From positions 186,001-250,000 of the forward strand of contig NZ_SDGV01000004.1 of the NCBI RefSeq assembly GCF_004795745.1: DNA of 64,000 bases, in the 5' to 3' direction. The translations under genes were made by a program, and so were the position numbers. The notes beneath the pieces were generated by a model. The model was not told the DNA's origin, made no database searches, and worked only from the letters and a program-made list of their open reading frames with translations. Shown here in pieces: positions 44,253-53,995 of this stretch; the stretch's first letter is position 1, and the number at the start of each line of letters is the position of its first letter. The DNA is from Vagococcus silagei. GTDB lineage: Bacteria > Bacillota > Bacilli > Lactobacillales > Vagococcaceae.

Positions 44253-46367
44253 TTACTTGAAGGAAGAACCTTCTCGGTACGGATTTGCATAACGGTCCAA
44301 CTGTCGTAAATAATTAAATCGCGATACAAAGAAGAAGATAAGCTGTAAGATTAGATAGACACTTAAGATGACCAACACATACTTATAGACAGGTAAATCA
44401 ATCAAAAACTTCATTGCGGTCATAGCTGCAATAAAATGTAAACTAGACATCACAAAAGGTGCGAAGAACATCACGATAATTTCAGTTGTCACCATCTTAT
44501 GACGGTGTTTGCGTGAGACTCCCGTAATATGTAAAGAGCGATGATATTTGCCGTCAACTTCCAAATCACCAAATAACTTAAAGTAAATAATTGACGATGA
44601 GAAAATAAAGAACACTGTTCCAAGTAAAACACTAATTAACATAATCATACCGTTTGCTTGACGTGAAAGATGCCAAGTTTGATAAAGAGAGGTCATAAAG
44701 AACCGCTGACTCTCAATTTGATTGACAACTTTAACTTCATCATCCGTAAATTCACGTTCATAGTTTTCATTATCAATCGATTTTAGATATTCTTCTTCTT
44801 TTTTTCTTGTTTTTTCATTTTCTTTTTCTAAGTGTTTCATCACTTTAGCATTGACTTCGCCACTCTTTTGCCAATTTTCAAAATGAATCAGATTTACCGG
44901 TTGTTGTTCATAATCTAAATTAGCATAAATTTTATTAAAAGTTTCATCTGTTACAACTACCAAAGGTGAAAAGAAACCAATTGTCGTTTGGATGTCACTC
45001 TTAGAGACTGTCAATTTCATCTTCTGATTAATAATTTTACCTGTGACTTTTGATGTTTTATTTTTGGCTGTCGATACTTGAGAGTTCGTCTGTGCCAATT
45101 GAATCGCTTGACTATCGTCCGTCACTCTTAACTCTTCTTTACCTAGAATTTTTGCTATTCTTTGATAGTCACTTAACGAGATCGCGGAATAATATTCTTC
45201 TTTACCTCCGCCTAACTCCAGTCCAATATCTGCCGTTTTCAGTTCTAATTTTTGCGGTTCAAAACCTGCATCAGTCAATTCTGTCATGAGATAATCGAGG
45301 TTTTTTTGATGATAGGCTTCAAATTGAGTATTGTCTTGTTTTTTTTCAGTGATTGGCATTGAATAGTTATACACATACGCAAACGAATCTCCTTGCGTTT
45401 GTGCAAAACGATCACTACCAATCGATTTAGAAACGCCAATGCCAACAAAAGCAATTGATGCAATAATTGAAATCAAAAAATACATCGTTGCATTACTTTT
45501 CATGCGAAACATCAAATTACTAATTGTTAACAAACGCCCATGATTTAAAAAGCGGTCCTGTTTCTTTAACACTTTGAAAATCCAAACACTGGCTTGTTGA
45601 AAAAATAAATAGGTCCCTAAAATAGTAATTAACACACAGGCTAGTAGTAATCCCAAAGCAATAAAAAAATCAAATCTACTCATCATCGACATTGCCGCCA
45701 CTTGAGCCAATGCATAACCAACTAAGATAAAAACTACACTTAAAACAGATTTCACAAAACTAGTTTTGGGTGGTTTAGATGATGTTTCAGCACTTTTCTT
45801 CAATACATCTAACGATTGACGGTTTAATTTCGTCAAGGTAAACATTGATAATAGTAAAAATAACACTGCATAAATCACAAACGTTAATAAAATAGATTGC
45901 CATGGAAAATAAAATTTAAGGGTTTTATCTAGATTCAAAACATTTTGCGTAATCAAGAGAATAAGTTTTGAAGATAATAGACCTGTTAGAATACCTGTTA
46001 AAATTGCAACGAGTCCTAACAATAAGTTTTCCAGATATAGCATATGCTTTAATTGTTTGCGCGACATCCCTAAAGTCAAATACACTGCCAACTGCGGTTT
46101 CCTTTTTTGTAAAAATAGTGAGAACGCATACCATAAAAAGACAAAAGACATCAGTACAACGACAATCTCAGCTAACAACATGCCCACATTCGCAAATGCG
46201 CCTATTGTATCACTACTACCTTGTAGTTCTTCCGAAAGGTTAGGATGAAAAAAAAGCAACGAAAAAATAAAAAAGATCGCTGAAGAACAAACACTACTTA
46301 AAAAATAAGTCCCATAATCACGCGTATTACGCAGAATATTACGAGTAACGAGTTGTTTGAAAGTCAT
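44253..46367 (-). CDS. BceB-type ABC permease for antimicrobial-peptide resistance
   Basis: A 704-residue FtsX-domain permease. Ten hydrophobic segments surround one large extracellular domain (about residues 310-550) between TM7 and TM8, the hallmark of BceB/VraG-type peptide-sensing permeases. The N-terminus [21 protein letters not shown] and TLGMSRKQLKHMLYLENLLLG fit the family. It senses and detoxifies cell-wall-targeting peptides such as bacitracin or lantibiotics. Its start lies inside the ATPase gene (29-bp overlap) with AGGAGG inside that frame. The partner two-component system is divergent at 47264. Confidence 0.92.
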   Translation of the reverse strand: MTFKQLVTRNILRNTRDYGTYFLSSVCSSAIFFIFSLLFFHPNLSEELQGSSDTIGAFANVGMLLAEIVVVLMSFVFLWYAFSLFLQKRKPQLAVYLTLGMSRKQLKHMLYLENLLLGLVAILTGILTGLLSSKLILLITQNVLNLDKTLKFYFPWQSILLTFVIYAVLFLLLSMFTLTKLNRQSLDVLKKSAETSSKPPKTSFVKSVLSVVFILVGYALAQVAAMSMMSRFDFFIALGLLLACVLITILGTYLFFQQASVWIFKVLKKQDRFLNHGRLLTISNLMFRMKSNATMYFLISIIASIAFVGIGVSKSIGSDRFAQTQGDSFAYVYNYSMPITEKKQDNTQFEAYHQKNLDYLMTELTDAGFEPQKLELKTADIGLELGGGKEEYYSAISLSDYQRIAKILGKEELRVTDDSQAIQLAQTNSQVSTAKNKTSKVTGKIINQKMKLTVSKSDIQTTIGFFSPLVVVTDETFNKIYANLDYEQQPVNLIHFENWQKSGEVNAKVMKHLEKENEKTRKKEEEYLKSIDNENYEREFTDDEVKVVNQIESQRFFMTSLYQTWHLSRQANGMIMLISVLLGTVFFIFSSSIIYFKLFGDLEVDGKYHRSLHITGVSRKHRHKMVTTEIIVMFFAPFVMSSLHFIAAMTAMKFLIDLPVYKYVLVILSVYLILQLIFFFVSRFNYLRQLDRYANPYREGSSFK

Positions 46368-47106
46368 GATTCGTTCCTCCTAAATGTGCTAACACGTCCA
46401 ATATACTTTGATAGAAAACTTCACGTTTATTTCCACAATGAATTTCATTATAAAATTGGCCATCTTTGATAAACATGACACGTTCAGAATAACTTGCGGA
46501 AATAGCATCATGTGTCACCATGACAGTTGTGACACGTTTCAAACGATTCATCTCGGCCAAAATAGTCATCACATCACCCGCTGCTTTTGAATCTAAATTA
46601 CCAGTCGGTTCATCAGCTAAAATAATTTTAGGATCATTAATTAGTGCCCGCGCAATTGCGACACGTTGTTTTTCACCACCTGAAATCTCCGTAATACGTT
46701 TATTTTCTAAAGACGATATATCTAACTCTGCCATTAAATCACGGGCTTTTTTACGTGACTCACTTGTACTAGCCTTATCTAAGGTCATAGGCAACATAAT
46801 ATTTTCAATCACTGTTAGGGGCGGTAACAGATTGAAGTCTTGAAAAACAAAACCAATCGTTTTCAGACGCAGTAAACTTAAATAATCTTCATCCATTTTT
46901 GAGACATCTTGATTATTGATCACAACCTTCCCACCAGTTGCTTGATCAAGTGTTGCAATTATATTTAAGAGTGTTGTCTTACCACTGCCAGAAGGCCCCA
47001 TAATACTTAAAAACTCACCTTCTAACACATCTAAATCAATGGATTTTAAAACTTCATAGGGCGGATTACCCGGATATATTTTCGTAATAGCTTTTAATTC
47101 AATCAT
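46339..47106 (-). CDS. BceA-type ABC ATPase
   Basis: A 255-residue ATP-binding subunit. Walker A is [18 protein letters not shown], the Q loop is [16 protein letters not shown], the signature is [16 protein letters not shown], Walker B is [13 protein letters not shown], and the H loop is VMVTHD. The ATG at 47106 with AAGGAG upstream gives the family start [13 protein letters not shown]. It is the first gene of the bceAB-like operon, followed with overlap by the permease. The inverted repeat at 47177-47203 lies 71 bp upstream. Confidence 0.94.
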   Translation of the reverse strand: MIELKAITKIYPGNPPYEVLKSIDLDVLEGEFLSIMGPSGSGKTTLLNIIATLDQATGGKVVINNQDVSKMDEDYLSLLRLKTIGFVFQDFNLLPPLTVIENIMLPMTLDKASTSESRKKARDLMAELDISSLENKRITEISGGEKQRVAIARALINDPKIILADEPTGNLDSKAAGDVMTILAEMNRLKRVTTVMVTHDAISASYSERVMFIKDGQFYNEIHCGNKREVFYQSILDVLAHLGGTNHDFQTTRYS

Positions 47107-47176
47107 ATTTTTTACTCCTTTATTTCTTTGTTGTCTCAAGTATAGTCGGTATTAGTCTTGGAACCTATTGAACTAA

Positions 47177-47203
47177 ATGACAGTTTTCTTACAATATTGT
47201 CAT
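47177..47203. promoter_or_regulatory. Putative BceR-type operator
   Basis: ATGACA (47177-47182) and TGTCAT (47198-47203) form an inverted repeat with 15 bp between the arms; the spacer ends in the palindrome ACAATATTGT (47191-47200). It is in the short region between the divergent bceAB-like and bceRS-like operons, the usual place for BceR binding. The assignment is inferred. Confidence 0.6.
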
Positions 47204-47263
47204 CTTTTAAAGTATATTACGTGCTAAAATAAAGAAAAACCTAGAAATTAAGAGGTGACGCCC

Positions 47264-47962
47264 GTGAAATTATACCTAGTTGAAGATGACAAAAAACTCA
47301 ATCATATCTTAACTAATTTTCTCACAAAAAATGAGTACGATGTTCATTCACCACAGGATTTTTCGAAGATTAAAGAAGATTTTCAACATGTTGACCCTGA
47401 TTTAGTCCTCATGGATATAACTTTACCCTATTTTGATGGCTACTATTGGACCACTGTCATTCGTCAAGTTTCAGACTGCCCGATTATTTTTATGTCAGCC
47501 AGAGAGAGTGCGATGGATCAAATCATGGCACTTGAGTACGGTGGTGATGACTATATAACAAAACCTTTTTCATATGATTTACTCTTGGCTAAAATTCGCA
47601 GTCATATTCGCCGGAATTACGGACAATATGCTGATCGTCATAAGGAACGAGTGATTACATTTGGTGAATTCCGCTATTATCCAGAAAAACTTCAAATAAA
47701 TTATCAAGAAAAAGTTGAAGCTATCTCACAAAAAGAAGGTGAATTAATTAATATTTTTCTTACTAAAGCGACTAGAATTGTAAGTCGTAATGAATTACTA
47801 GCTGCCCTCTGGGATAACGAAAATTTTGTTGACGATAATACACTTTCAGTTAACATTACACGTCTCAGAAAAAGACTGAGCAATATTGGCTTACCTCATG
47901 CCATTCAAACCATACGTGGCAAGGGCTATAAATTAATTCTTGAAACGAGTGAGACACGATGA
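47264..47962 (+). CDS. BceR-type response regulator
   Basis: A 232-residue OmpR-family regulator. The receiver has KLYLVEDDKKLNHIL, the phospho-Asp in LVLMDITLPYFDGYYW and the Lys in DDYITKPFSYDLLLAKI. The winged-helix DNA-binding domain has ISQKEGELINIFL and TLSVNITRLRKRL. GTG at 47264 is chosen: AGAGG lies 8 bp upstream and the protein then starts at the receiver. The stop overlaps the kinase start by 4 bp. It should control the divergent ABC transporter in response to peptide antibiotics. Confidence 0.92.
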   Translation: MKLYLVEDDKKLNHILTNFLTKNEYDVHSPQDFSKIKEDFQHVDPDLVLMDITLPYFDGYYWTTVIRQVSDCPIIFMSARESAMDQIMALEYGGDDYITKPFSYDLLLAKIRSHIRRNYGQYADRHKERVITFGEFRYYPEKLQINYQEKVEAISQKEGELINIFLTKATRIVSRNELLAALWDNENFVDDNTLSVNITRLRKRLSNIGLPHAIQTIRGKGYKLILETSETR

Positions 47963-48933
47963 AACATATTAAACGCCAATTAGGCTTAATCTTTTGTATC
48001 TATTTCTTCTTACTGCTATTTTTTATCTTAATCTGGTTAGACGGGTATCATAATCTAACCATCCTCCTCTATGGATTCCTACTGAGTACTGTTTTTATGG
48101 GACTTTTTATAAGTTTAGGTTGGTATCGTCGTCGCATATTAAATCAGTTGTTCGATCAAAAGCGATCTTTCAAAGAATTTCATCAATTAAAACAAGATCA
48201 AAGTCGATTGTCCCATGACGTTTATCGCTTGATGGACGCCCAATACCGCTATTTTTATGATAAATTAAAAAAGGTTCAGTTAGAACGCGAAGAACAACAA
48301 CATTTTATCTATCGCTGGGTTCATCAAATGAAAACTCCTTTAAGTGTCATTGAACTGATGCTACAAGATGAAGACTACGATATTGACAGTTTTCGTGAAG
48401 AAACAGACAAGTTGCATAAAGGACTTAATCTTGCCCTCAGCATGTCGCGTTTAGAAGCTTTTCAAAATGATTTTCACATCGAAACGATTTCTTTAAATAG
48501 CTTGATCAAATCTGTCATTAACGATCAAAAAGAATATTTAATCCGCCAAGCTATTTTTCCTAAAGTTGAGATTGATGAAAATTTGATGATACAAACAGAC
48601 AAGAAATGGCTCGCATTTGCCATTGATCAATTATTGATAAATAGTGTTAAATATACCACCGAAGCTGAAACACGTCTCGATATATTCACAGTAGAAACGT
48701 CAACAACATACGAACTTACGATCAAAGATTATGGAGTGGGCATCGCGTCTCAAGATATCAAACGTGTTTTTGATCCCTTCTTTACTGGTAAAATGGGACG
48801 TACACAACATGAAGCAACAGGTATGGGACTATATCTTGTCAAAAAAGTCATCACCCAACTTGATTACAGCATTCAAATCAAGTCAGAAATCAATCAAGGG
48901 ACTGTTGTGAGCATCGCTATTCCAAAACACTAA
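47959..48933 (+). CDS. BceS-type intramembrane-sensing histidine kinase
   Basis: A 324-residue kinase with two closely spaced N-terminal membrane helices (about 9-27 and 33-52) and almost no extracellular loop, the hallmark of BceS-like sensors that take their signal from the ABC transporter. The His box reads YRWVHQMKTPLSVIELML; ATPase motifs are QLLINSVKYTTE, KDYGVGI and GMGLYLVKKV. It is coupled to the regulator gene by an ATGA overlap. A terminator follows. Confidence 0.93.
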   Translation: MKHIKRQLGLIFCIYFFLLLFFILIWLDGYHNLTILLYGFLLSTVFMGLFISLGWYRRRILNQLFDQKRSFKEFHQLKQDQSRLSHDVYRLMDAQYRYFYDKLKKVQLEREEQQHFIYRWVHQMKTPLSVIELMLQDEDYDIDSFREETDKLHKGLNLALSMSRLEAFQNDFHIETISLNSLIKSVINDQKEYLIRQAIFPKVEIDENLMIQTDKKWLAFAIDQLLINSVKYTTEAETRLDIFTVETSTTYELTIKDYGVGIASQDIKRVFDPFFTGKMGRTQHEATGMGLYLVKKVITQLDYSIQIKSEINQGTVVSIAIPKH

Positions 48934-48947
48934 ATTTCTAAAAAAAT

Positions 48948-48978
48948 AACCTCAGAGAAAAGTCTCTGGGGCCTATTT
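48948..48978 (+). terminator. Terminator after the BceS-type kinase gene
   Basis: Arms CCTCAGAGA and TCTCTGGGG with loop AAAG, followed by CCTATTTTTC. Confidence 0.75.
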
Positions 48979-49146
48979 TTCTGCTTTGGTTTTAAGTTTC
49001 TTTTTACAATACCTTCAATTGTTGCAATGCTACTCATACTATTCTATATCAGCTTTTAAAACTGAAAAATTCTTCATTGTAATCATAAAAAGAGCCAAAA
49101 ACAAATTTTACTAACGCACTCCAAATAAAAACGATGAAAAATCAGA

Positions 49147-49986
49147 CTAATTATATGAATATATTTCACTAAAGTGATTATCCTGATACCAAAGGTGTAA
49201 AATCTGACCTAGATATTCAACTTCGAAATAAGTCCCATTAGGTACATTTTTCATTGAAAAAGTCTTTTGAATTTGATTAATCAGCTCATCTTGATTGGGC
49301 TCTAAGGGAAGTTCTACTCGATCAGCAATTTCAGCCACTGAAAAGTGAATCTTTAAGAAATAACCTTTTCCCGCCTCAAATTTTGCAAGAACTGGTGCTT
49401 CAATTTTACCTGGTGGATAATAATCTTTTAAATAGTTTCCCCATCCTTTTGGTGATGTAACAAGTAATCTAAAATACGTTTCCTTTATATTTTCAGGTTC
49501 CTTGAGAAGGTCTTGCCGAATGTCTTTACCTGCAAAATAGGTTATATTCATGCGCTCATCATCAAAACCAAACACATCCATCCAGTCCTCTAACGAAACA
49601 ATAACTTGTCTATCTTCATTATAATCTCTACCAAATTGATAACCACTTCTCATTTTAGGTGAATTTGGAGAATAAAACGTTTGTTTATCTTTTTTGATAT
49701 TATCATTCAAAAAGGCATTCTTTTTATAGTCAGGAGAAAATTTCAATGTCACATTATAGTGACCTGCTTCACTTTTTATAAAAGTTGAAAAACTTAAATT
49801 AACATCATTTTTCTTTAAATGAAAGGTATCTGTCACAAAAGCTCGAACCATCTCAGTATCATTCTTTTTACTTGCATTTGGTACTCTTATCAAAAAAAGA
49901 AAGAAGATAATAATTATTATAAAAATTGTGCCACATCCCAAAGAAATCCCTTTACCCAAGGATGACTTTTTTTGATATGTTTTCAA
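49147..49986 (-). CDS. Hypothetical membrane-anchored protein, 279 residues
   Basis: One N-terminal membrane helix (GCGTIFIIIIIFFLFLI, about residues 18-34), then a large extracellular domain with mixed strands and helices (HYNVTLKFSPDYKK, VSLEDWMDVFGFDD, YFLKIHFSVAEIADRVELPL). The start is TTG at 49986 with AGGAGGAG 7 bp upstream. No recognised family and no catalytic motif. Two smaller membrane proteins lie directly upstream on the same strand, so the three probably form an operon, and a lipoprotein gene diverges beyond them. Confidence 0.6.
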   Translation of the reverse strand: MKTYQKKSSLGKGISLGCGTIFIIIIIFFLFLIRVPNASKKNDTEMVRAFVTDTFHLKKNDVNLSFSTFIKSEAGHYNVTLKFSPDYKKNAFLNDNIKKDKQTFYSPNSPKMRSGYQFGRDYNEDRQVIVSLEDWMDVFGFDDERMNITYFAGKDIRQDLLKEPENIKETYFRLLVTSPKGWGNYLKDYYPPGKIEAPVLAKFEAGKGYFLKIHFSVAEIADRVELPLEPNQDELINQIQKTFSMKNVPNGTYFEVEYLGQILHLWYQDNHFSEIYSYN

Positions 49987-50003
49987 TTTTTCTCCTCCTT
50001 CTT

Positions 50004-50468
50004 TTATTTGTCATTAACCCGCCTATATTCGACTGCTTCTGTTGTTACAGGTTGAAATTCTAATTGATTATGCTCATAATACTCTCGATTCGCATTCATC
50101 GTCAGACTAATATATCCATTCGATAAAAAGACAAAGCGATACAACGTTAGTTCATCATCAGTCACAAAATCAATCCAGTTTTCATGTGCGTGATGAAACG
50201 TTAATAATTGACTTGGATTATCTATTGACGCTTTTCTAAAAATAATTTGCGTATCATCTTCTTTTTCTATATACAATTCCTCACTCTTCGAAAGTGAACA
50301 CCAATTGCCTTCAAGTTTATTCATGCGTTTGCGACTTAATAATTTTTCAATTGACACATCACGTGGTGTTGTTCGATCAGTTGCAGTTGTCATTGAATCC
50401 ACTGATTTTCTATAAGTTAAAATAACAAGAACTGCTAATAAAATAAAACTAGAAATAAAAAATACCAT
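50004..50468 (-). CDS. Hypothetical membrane-anchored protein, 154 residues
   Basis: An N-terminal helix (MVFFISSFILLAVLVILTY) is followed by a hydrophilic domain with KLEGNWCSLSKSEELYIE and IIFRKASIDN, a lipocalin-like or fragment-of-lipoprotein pattern. The ATG at 50468 has GGAGGGG upstream. It lies 17 bp before the 279-residue gene and 20 bp after the stop of the 116-residue gene. Unknown function; same operon inferred. Confidence 0.6.
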   Translation of the reverse strand: MVFFISSFILLAVLVILTYRKSVDSMTTATDRTTPRDVSIEKLLSRKRMNKLEGNWCSLSKSEELYIEKEDDTQIIFRKASIDNPSQLLTFHHAHENWIDFVTDDELTLYRFVFLSNGYISLTMNANREYYEHNQLEFQPVTTEAVEYRRVNDK

Positions 50469-50488
50469 CTTCACCCCTCCATTTCGCA

Positions 50489-50839
50489 TTATCCAAAGAT
50501 TAATATTAATGACTTAACTAGGGACATTGTACAGCTAAAAAACAGATAAAAAGAACCCAGTAACACACAGAGATGCATCAAACTTTGTGTATTGATAATT
50601 TTTTTAAACGCACCCACTTTATTTTTATAAATCATTGACCAAACCGTTCCCACAATAAAAAAGAAAGAAAACACTAAACCCTTTGTGACGTAATTCCCCT
50701 CCGATATATCCAAAGCTCGATTAAAATCACTATATAAAAATGCCTGAATGCCCTGACTATCTAAAAATAAATCTATGAGAAATGCTATTGCAAAAGCACC
50801 TAAAAAGATTATTGCAATCATTTTATCTTTTTTTGACAA
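50489..50839 (-). CDS. Hypothetical integral membrane protein, 116 residues
   Basis: Three hydrophobic segments (IAIIFLGAFAIAFLIDLFL; GLVFSFFFIVGTVWSMIY; LMHLCVLLGSFYLFFSCTMSLV). The start is TTG at 50839 with GGAG 9 bp upstream, giving MSKKDKMIAI. No recognised family. It is the first gene of the three-gene minus-strand unit and diverges from the lipoprotein gene at 51064. Confidence 0.6.
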   Translation of the reverse strand: MSKKDKMIAIIFLGAFAIAFLIDLFLDSQGIQAFLYSDFNRALDISEGNYVTKGLVFSFFFIVGTVWSMIYKNKVGAFKKIINTQSLMHLCVLLGSFYLFFSCTMSLVKSLILIFG

Positions 50840-51063
50840 GGCCTCTCACTCCTTTGTGAAAATTATAACATCGTCGGATCAACGAAAACGCCCAAAACAT
50901 TGCTCAGCATATTCAACAATACTTGTAAATTAGTCAATAAAGCGCGTACTTTAAGTTAACTTCATTTTAACCAAATACGCAACTCTTTTCTAAGTAGCAA
51001 ATACAAATTTACTTATAATTATGGTACAATTATTTAACGATAAAATCATGGAGAAAATTCAAA

Positions 51064-52017
51064 ATGAAAATTCAAAAACAGCTTTGCTGTATGACAGCAC
51101 TCATCAGTATCTTTTTACTTACTTCATGTCGCTTTACCATAACAAAACCAAATGAAGGAACCTGGATTATCACAAAAGCACCAGAAATTGAAAAAGTGCA
51201 ATGGCTCCATCAAAATCAATGGTTAATGGTTAGCTCTCGACGACCTAGTCTACACTCTGATGTTCAGAAAGCTGAGAAAAGAAGAGAATATGTAGGTGAA
51301 TTAATTGTCGGTTCGGATACCATTTTAAGTCTCACAACAAAATCATTTCAACCAAAAAATAAGCCTGATAAAGAGATTCAAAAAGAGTTCCTATTAAAAG
51401 TTTATCCTGTTAAAGATCAAGCAGTACTCTATGACAAACAAATTAATCTGCTTGATTTGGTGAAAGAGATTGATCCAACTTTTGAGATTAAGCATTTAGG
51501 TCTTTTCTCTCCAGACATGAACTATTTAAGTTTTGGCATTCGTGAAAATAGTTACGATGATTACTATCTAAATATCAATGAAGAAAAAATATACCCGCGT
51601 AATAAAATGGACAAAAAAATAATTGACAACATTCAGCAAATAAATCAAGTGCCGCCTGATTATCATTACTGGGTACAAACAAATTTTGAAAAACGTGACA
51701 TGTATGGAAATACGACACTCAAAACATCAAGAGGCTCACACTATGAAACAATCAGTTTTATGAAAAAATCAACACATCCTAATTCACTAAAAATAGAACA
51801 AGATTATCCAGAAATAAGAAAAAGTCTTGATAGCGGAAATGATGTCACCATTAACTATAGTAAAAATCGGCCTTCTGCTGAGACACTTGCTCAACTAGCG
51901 ACACCTATTGGCAAAGAAACATGGCAAGATGTGACAATCAACAAATCCGCCAGCATCGATAAAGAAAGACACACTATCAATTCGACTGCCGACTTTTTAA
52001 AATGGTACCAACATTAA
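51064..52017 (+). CDS. Hypothetical lipoprotein, 317 residues
   Basis: The signal peptide MKIQKQLCCMTALISIFLLT ends in a clear lipobox LLTSC with Cys22 as lipidation site. The mature part opens GTWIITKAPEIEKVQW and carries many beta strands; no catalytic motif or named family is recognised. The upstream GGAGAAAATTCAAA holds its ribosome site. It diverges from the three membrane-protein genes at 49147-50839, which suggests, without proof, a common envelope role. A terminator follows. Confidence 0.7.
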   Translation: MKIQKQLCCMTALISIFLLTSCRFTITKPNEGTWIITKAPEIEKVQWLHQNQWLMVSSRRPSLHSDVQKAEKRREYVGELIVGSDTILSLTTKSFQPKNKPDKEIQKEFLLKVYPVKDQAVLYDKQINLLDLVKEIDPTFEIKHLGLFSPDMNYLSFGIRENSYDDYYLNINEEKIYPRNKMDKKIIDNIQQINQVPPDYHYWVQTNFEKRDMYGNTTLKTSRGSHYETISFMKKSTHPNSLKIEQDYPEIRKSLDSGNDVTINYSKNRPSAETLAQLATPIGKETWQDVTINKSASIDKERHTINSTADFLKWYQH

Positions 52018-52026
52018 AATAAAACC

Positions 52027-52074
52027 AGCTTAAATATTCTCTATCTTTTAAAAGAATATCTAAGCTTTTTTTTT
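52027..52074 (+). terminator. Terminator after the lipoprotein gene
   Basis: Arms AGCTTAAATATTCT and AGAATATCTAAGCT followed by nine T. Confidence 0.85.
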
Positions 52075-52169
52075 TAGCGTTTTTTGTTTGCTTTAGTCAA
52101 ATTAATTATAACACACTATTCATTATGGTGTCTTTTTACACGCTAATAATATCCTTAAAGAATAACATA

Positions 52170-52212
52170 AACTAAAAAAGACTCCTTAACCTAAAAGGTC
52201 AAAGAGTTCTCG
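52170..52212 (-). terminator. Terminator after prfC
   Basis: Minus-strand arms GAACTCTTTGACCT and AGGTTAAGGAGTC with a short loop, followed by TTTTTTAG. Confidence 0.75.
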
Positions 52213-52221
52213 ATTCTTATT

Positions 52222-53799
52222 TTACAGTAAAGCTTTTAATTCAACTTCTGGATATTTATCCGCAAACCAACGCATTGCAAATTGGTTTTCAAATAAGAAC
52301 AATGGTTGATCGAAACGGTCTTTAGCTAGGATATTTCGACTTGAGCTCATTTTTTCATCTAACTGCTCTGGATCAATCCAGCGCGCAATTTTTGAACCCA
52401 TTGTTTCCATGATAATCTCAGTGTTGTATTCATTTAACATACGGTGTTTAAAGACTTCAAACTGAAGTTGTCCAACCGCACCAACAATAAAGTCTTCAGT
52501 TAAATATGTTTTATAAAGTTGAATTGCTCCTTCTTGAACCAATTGATTCAAGCCTTTATAAAATGATTTTTGTTTCATTACGTTTTTAGCCGTAACTTTC
52601 ATAAATAATTCTGGCGTAAAGTGAGGTAACTCTTCATACTCGATTTTATCTTTTCCAGTATAAATGGTATCCCCGATTTGATAGTTACCAGTATCATAAA
52701 GTCCGATAATATCTCCCGCGACAGCTTTTTCAACTGTTTCACGAGAGTCAGCCATAAATTGTGTTGAATTATTCAGCTTAATTTTCTTATCAGTTCGTGA
52801 TAAAGTCACGTCCATTCCCTTTGTAAATGAACCCGAACAAATTCTAACAAAAGCAATCCGGTCCCGGTGAGCTGGGTTCATATTGGCTTGAATTTTAAAG
52901 ATAAAGCCTGAGAAATCATCTGAATATGGATCAACGCGTTCTTCATCGACTTTTTTATGTGCTTCTGGTTTTGGTGCAAATTGTAAGAATGTTTCTAAAA
53001 ATGTTTCCACACCAAAGTTTGTTAAGGCTGAGCCGAAGAAGACGGGGGTCAATTCACCTTTAGCAATTTTTTCTTCTGAGAATTCATTCCCTGCTTCAAG
53101 TAACAATTCAACTTCATCTTGCACTTGGTCAAAAATTGATAATTTACTAATGTCATGTTCGCGTGATAATTGACGATCTTCCGTAAGTGGAATCAAACGC
53201 TCGCCATCATAACGATCAGGGCGATAAATTTCAACACGATTATGATACATATCATATAAGCCTTCAAAACCTTTACCCATGCCAATCGGCCAATTCATAG
53301 GATAAGAATCAATTTCTAAAACCTCTTCTAATTCCTCCAGTAATTCTAATGGTTCACGACCATCTCGGTCTAATTTATTAATAAATGTAAAAATTGGAAT
53401 GCCACGCATACGACACACTTGGAAAAGTTTTTTCGTTTGTGCTTCAATCCCTTTGGCGCTATCAATTACCATGACAGCACTATCGACTGCCATCAAAGTA
53501 CGGTAAGTATCCTCTGAGAAATCCTCATGTCCAGGTGTATCCAAAATGTTGACACGTTTGTCCTCGAAATCAAATTGCATCACGGAACTGGTTACTGAAA
53601 TCCCTCTTTGTTTTTCAATATCCATCCAGTCAGATTTCGCAAAGTTTCCGGTCTTTTTACCTTTGACAGTCCCCGCATTACGAATGGCACCACCAAAAAG
53701 TAATAATTGTTCTGTGATCGTCGTTTTACCAGCATCCGGATGGGAAATAATCGCGAATGTTCGGCGGCGATCCACTTCTTGTTGTTGAGTTAATTCCAT
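52222..53799 (-). CDS. prfC: Peptide chain release factor 3
   Basis: A 525-residue translational GTPase. Motifs in order: G1 [14 protein letters not shown]2 region [10 protein letters not shown]3 [18 protein letters not shown]4 FINKLDRDG and the later beta-barrel and C-terminal domains ([20 protein letters not shown]). It recycles RF1 and RF2 after peptide release. GGAG lies 6-7 bp before the ATG. The gene is single and flanked by terminators. Confidence 0.97.
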   Translation of the reverse strand: MELTQQQEVDRRRTFAIISHPDAGKTTITEQLLLFGGAIRNAGTVKGKKTGNFAKSDWMDIEKQRGISVTSSVMQFDFEDKRVNILDTPGHEDFSEDTYRTLMAVDSAVMVIDSAKGIEAQTKKLFQVCRMRGIPIFTFINKLDRDGREPLELLEELEEVLEIDSYPMNWPIGMGKGFEGLYDMYHNRVEIYRPDRYDGERLIPLTEDRQLSREHDISKLSIFDQVQDEVELLLEAGNEFSEEKIAKGELTPVFFGSALTNFGVETFLETFLQFAPKPEAHKKVDEERVDPYSDDFSGFIFKIQANMNPAHRDRIAFVRICSGSFTKGMDVTLSRTDKKIKLNNSTQFMADSRETVEKAVAGDIIGLYDTGNYQIGDTIYTGKDKIEYEELPHFTPELFMKVTAKNVMKQKSFYKGLNQLVQEGAIQLYKTYLTEDFIVGAVGQLQFEVFKHRMLNEYNTEIIMETMGSKIARWIDPEQLDEKMSSSRNILAKDRFDQPLFLFENQFAMRWFADKYPEVELKALL

Positions 53800-53995
53800 T
53801 AATTGTTCTCCTTTTATTCAATATTTTATCTTGAATTTCTTTAGTCACAAGCAAACATGGTCTAGTATATCACGTTTTGATCTACATCGGCACGTCTCTC
53901 CTTTAATTTTTCTAAAACTTTTCACTTATTACAATACCATTTTTTCACCCGTCCTGTATAATTAAATACAACAATTCATAAAGGAGGTAAAAAAG

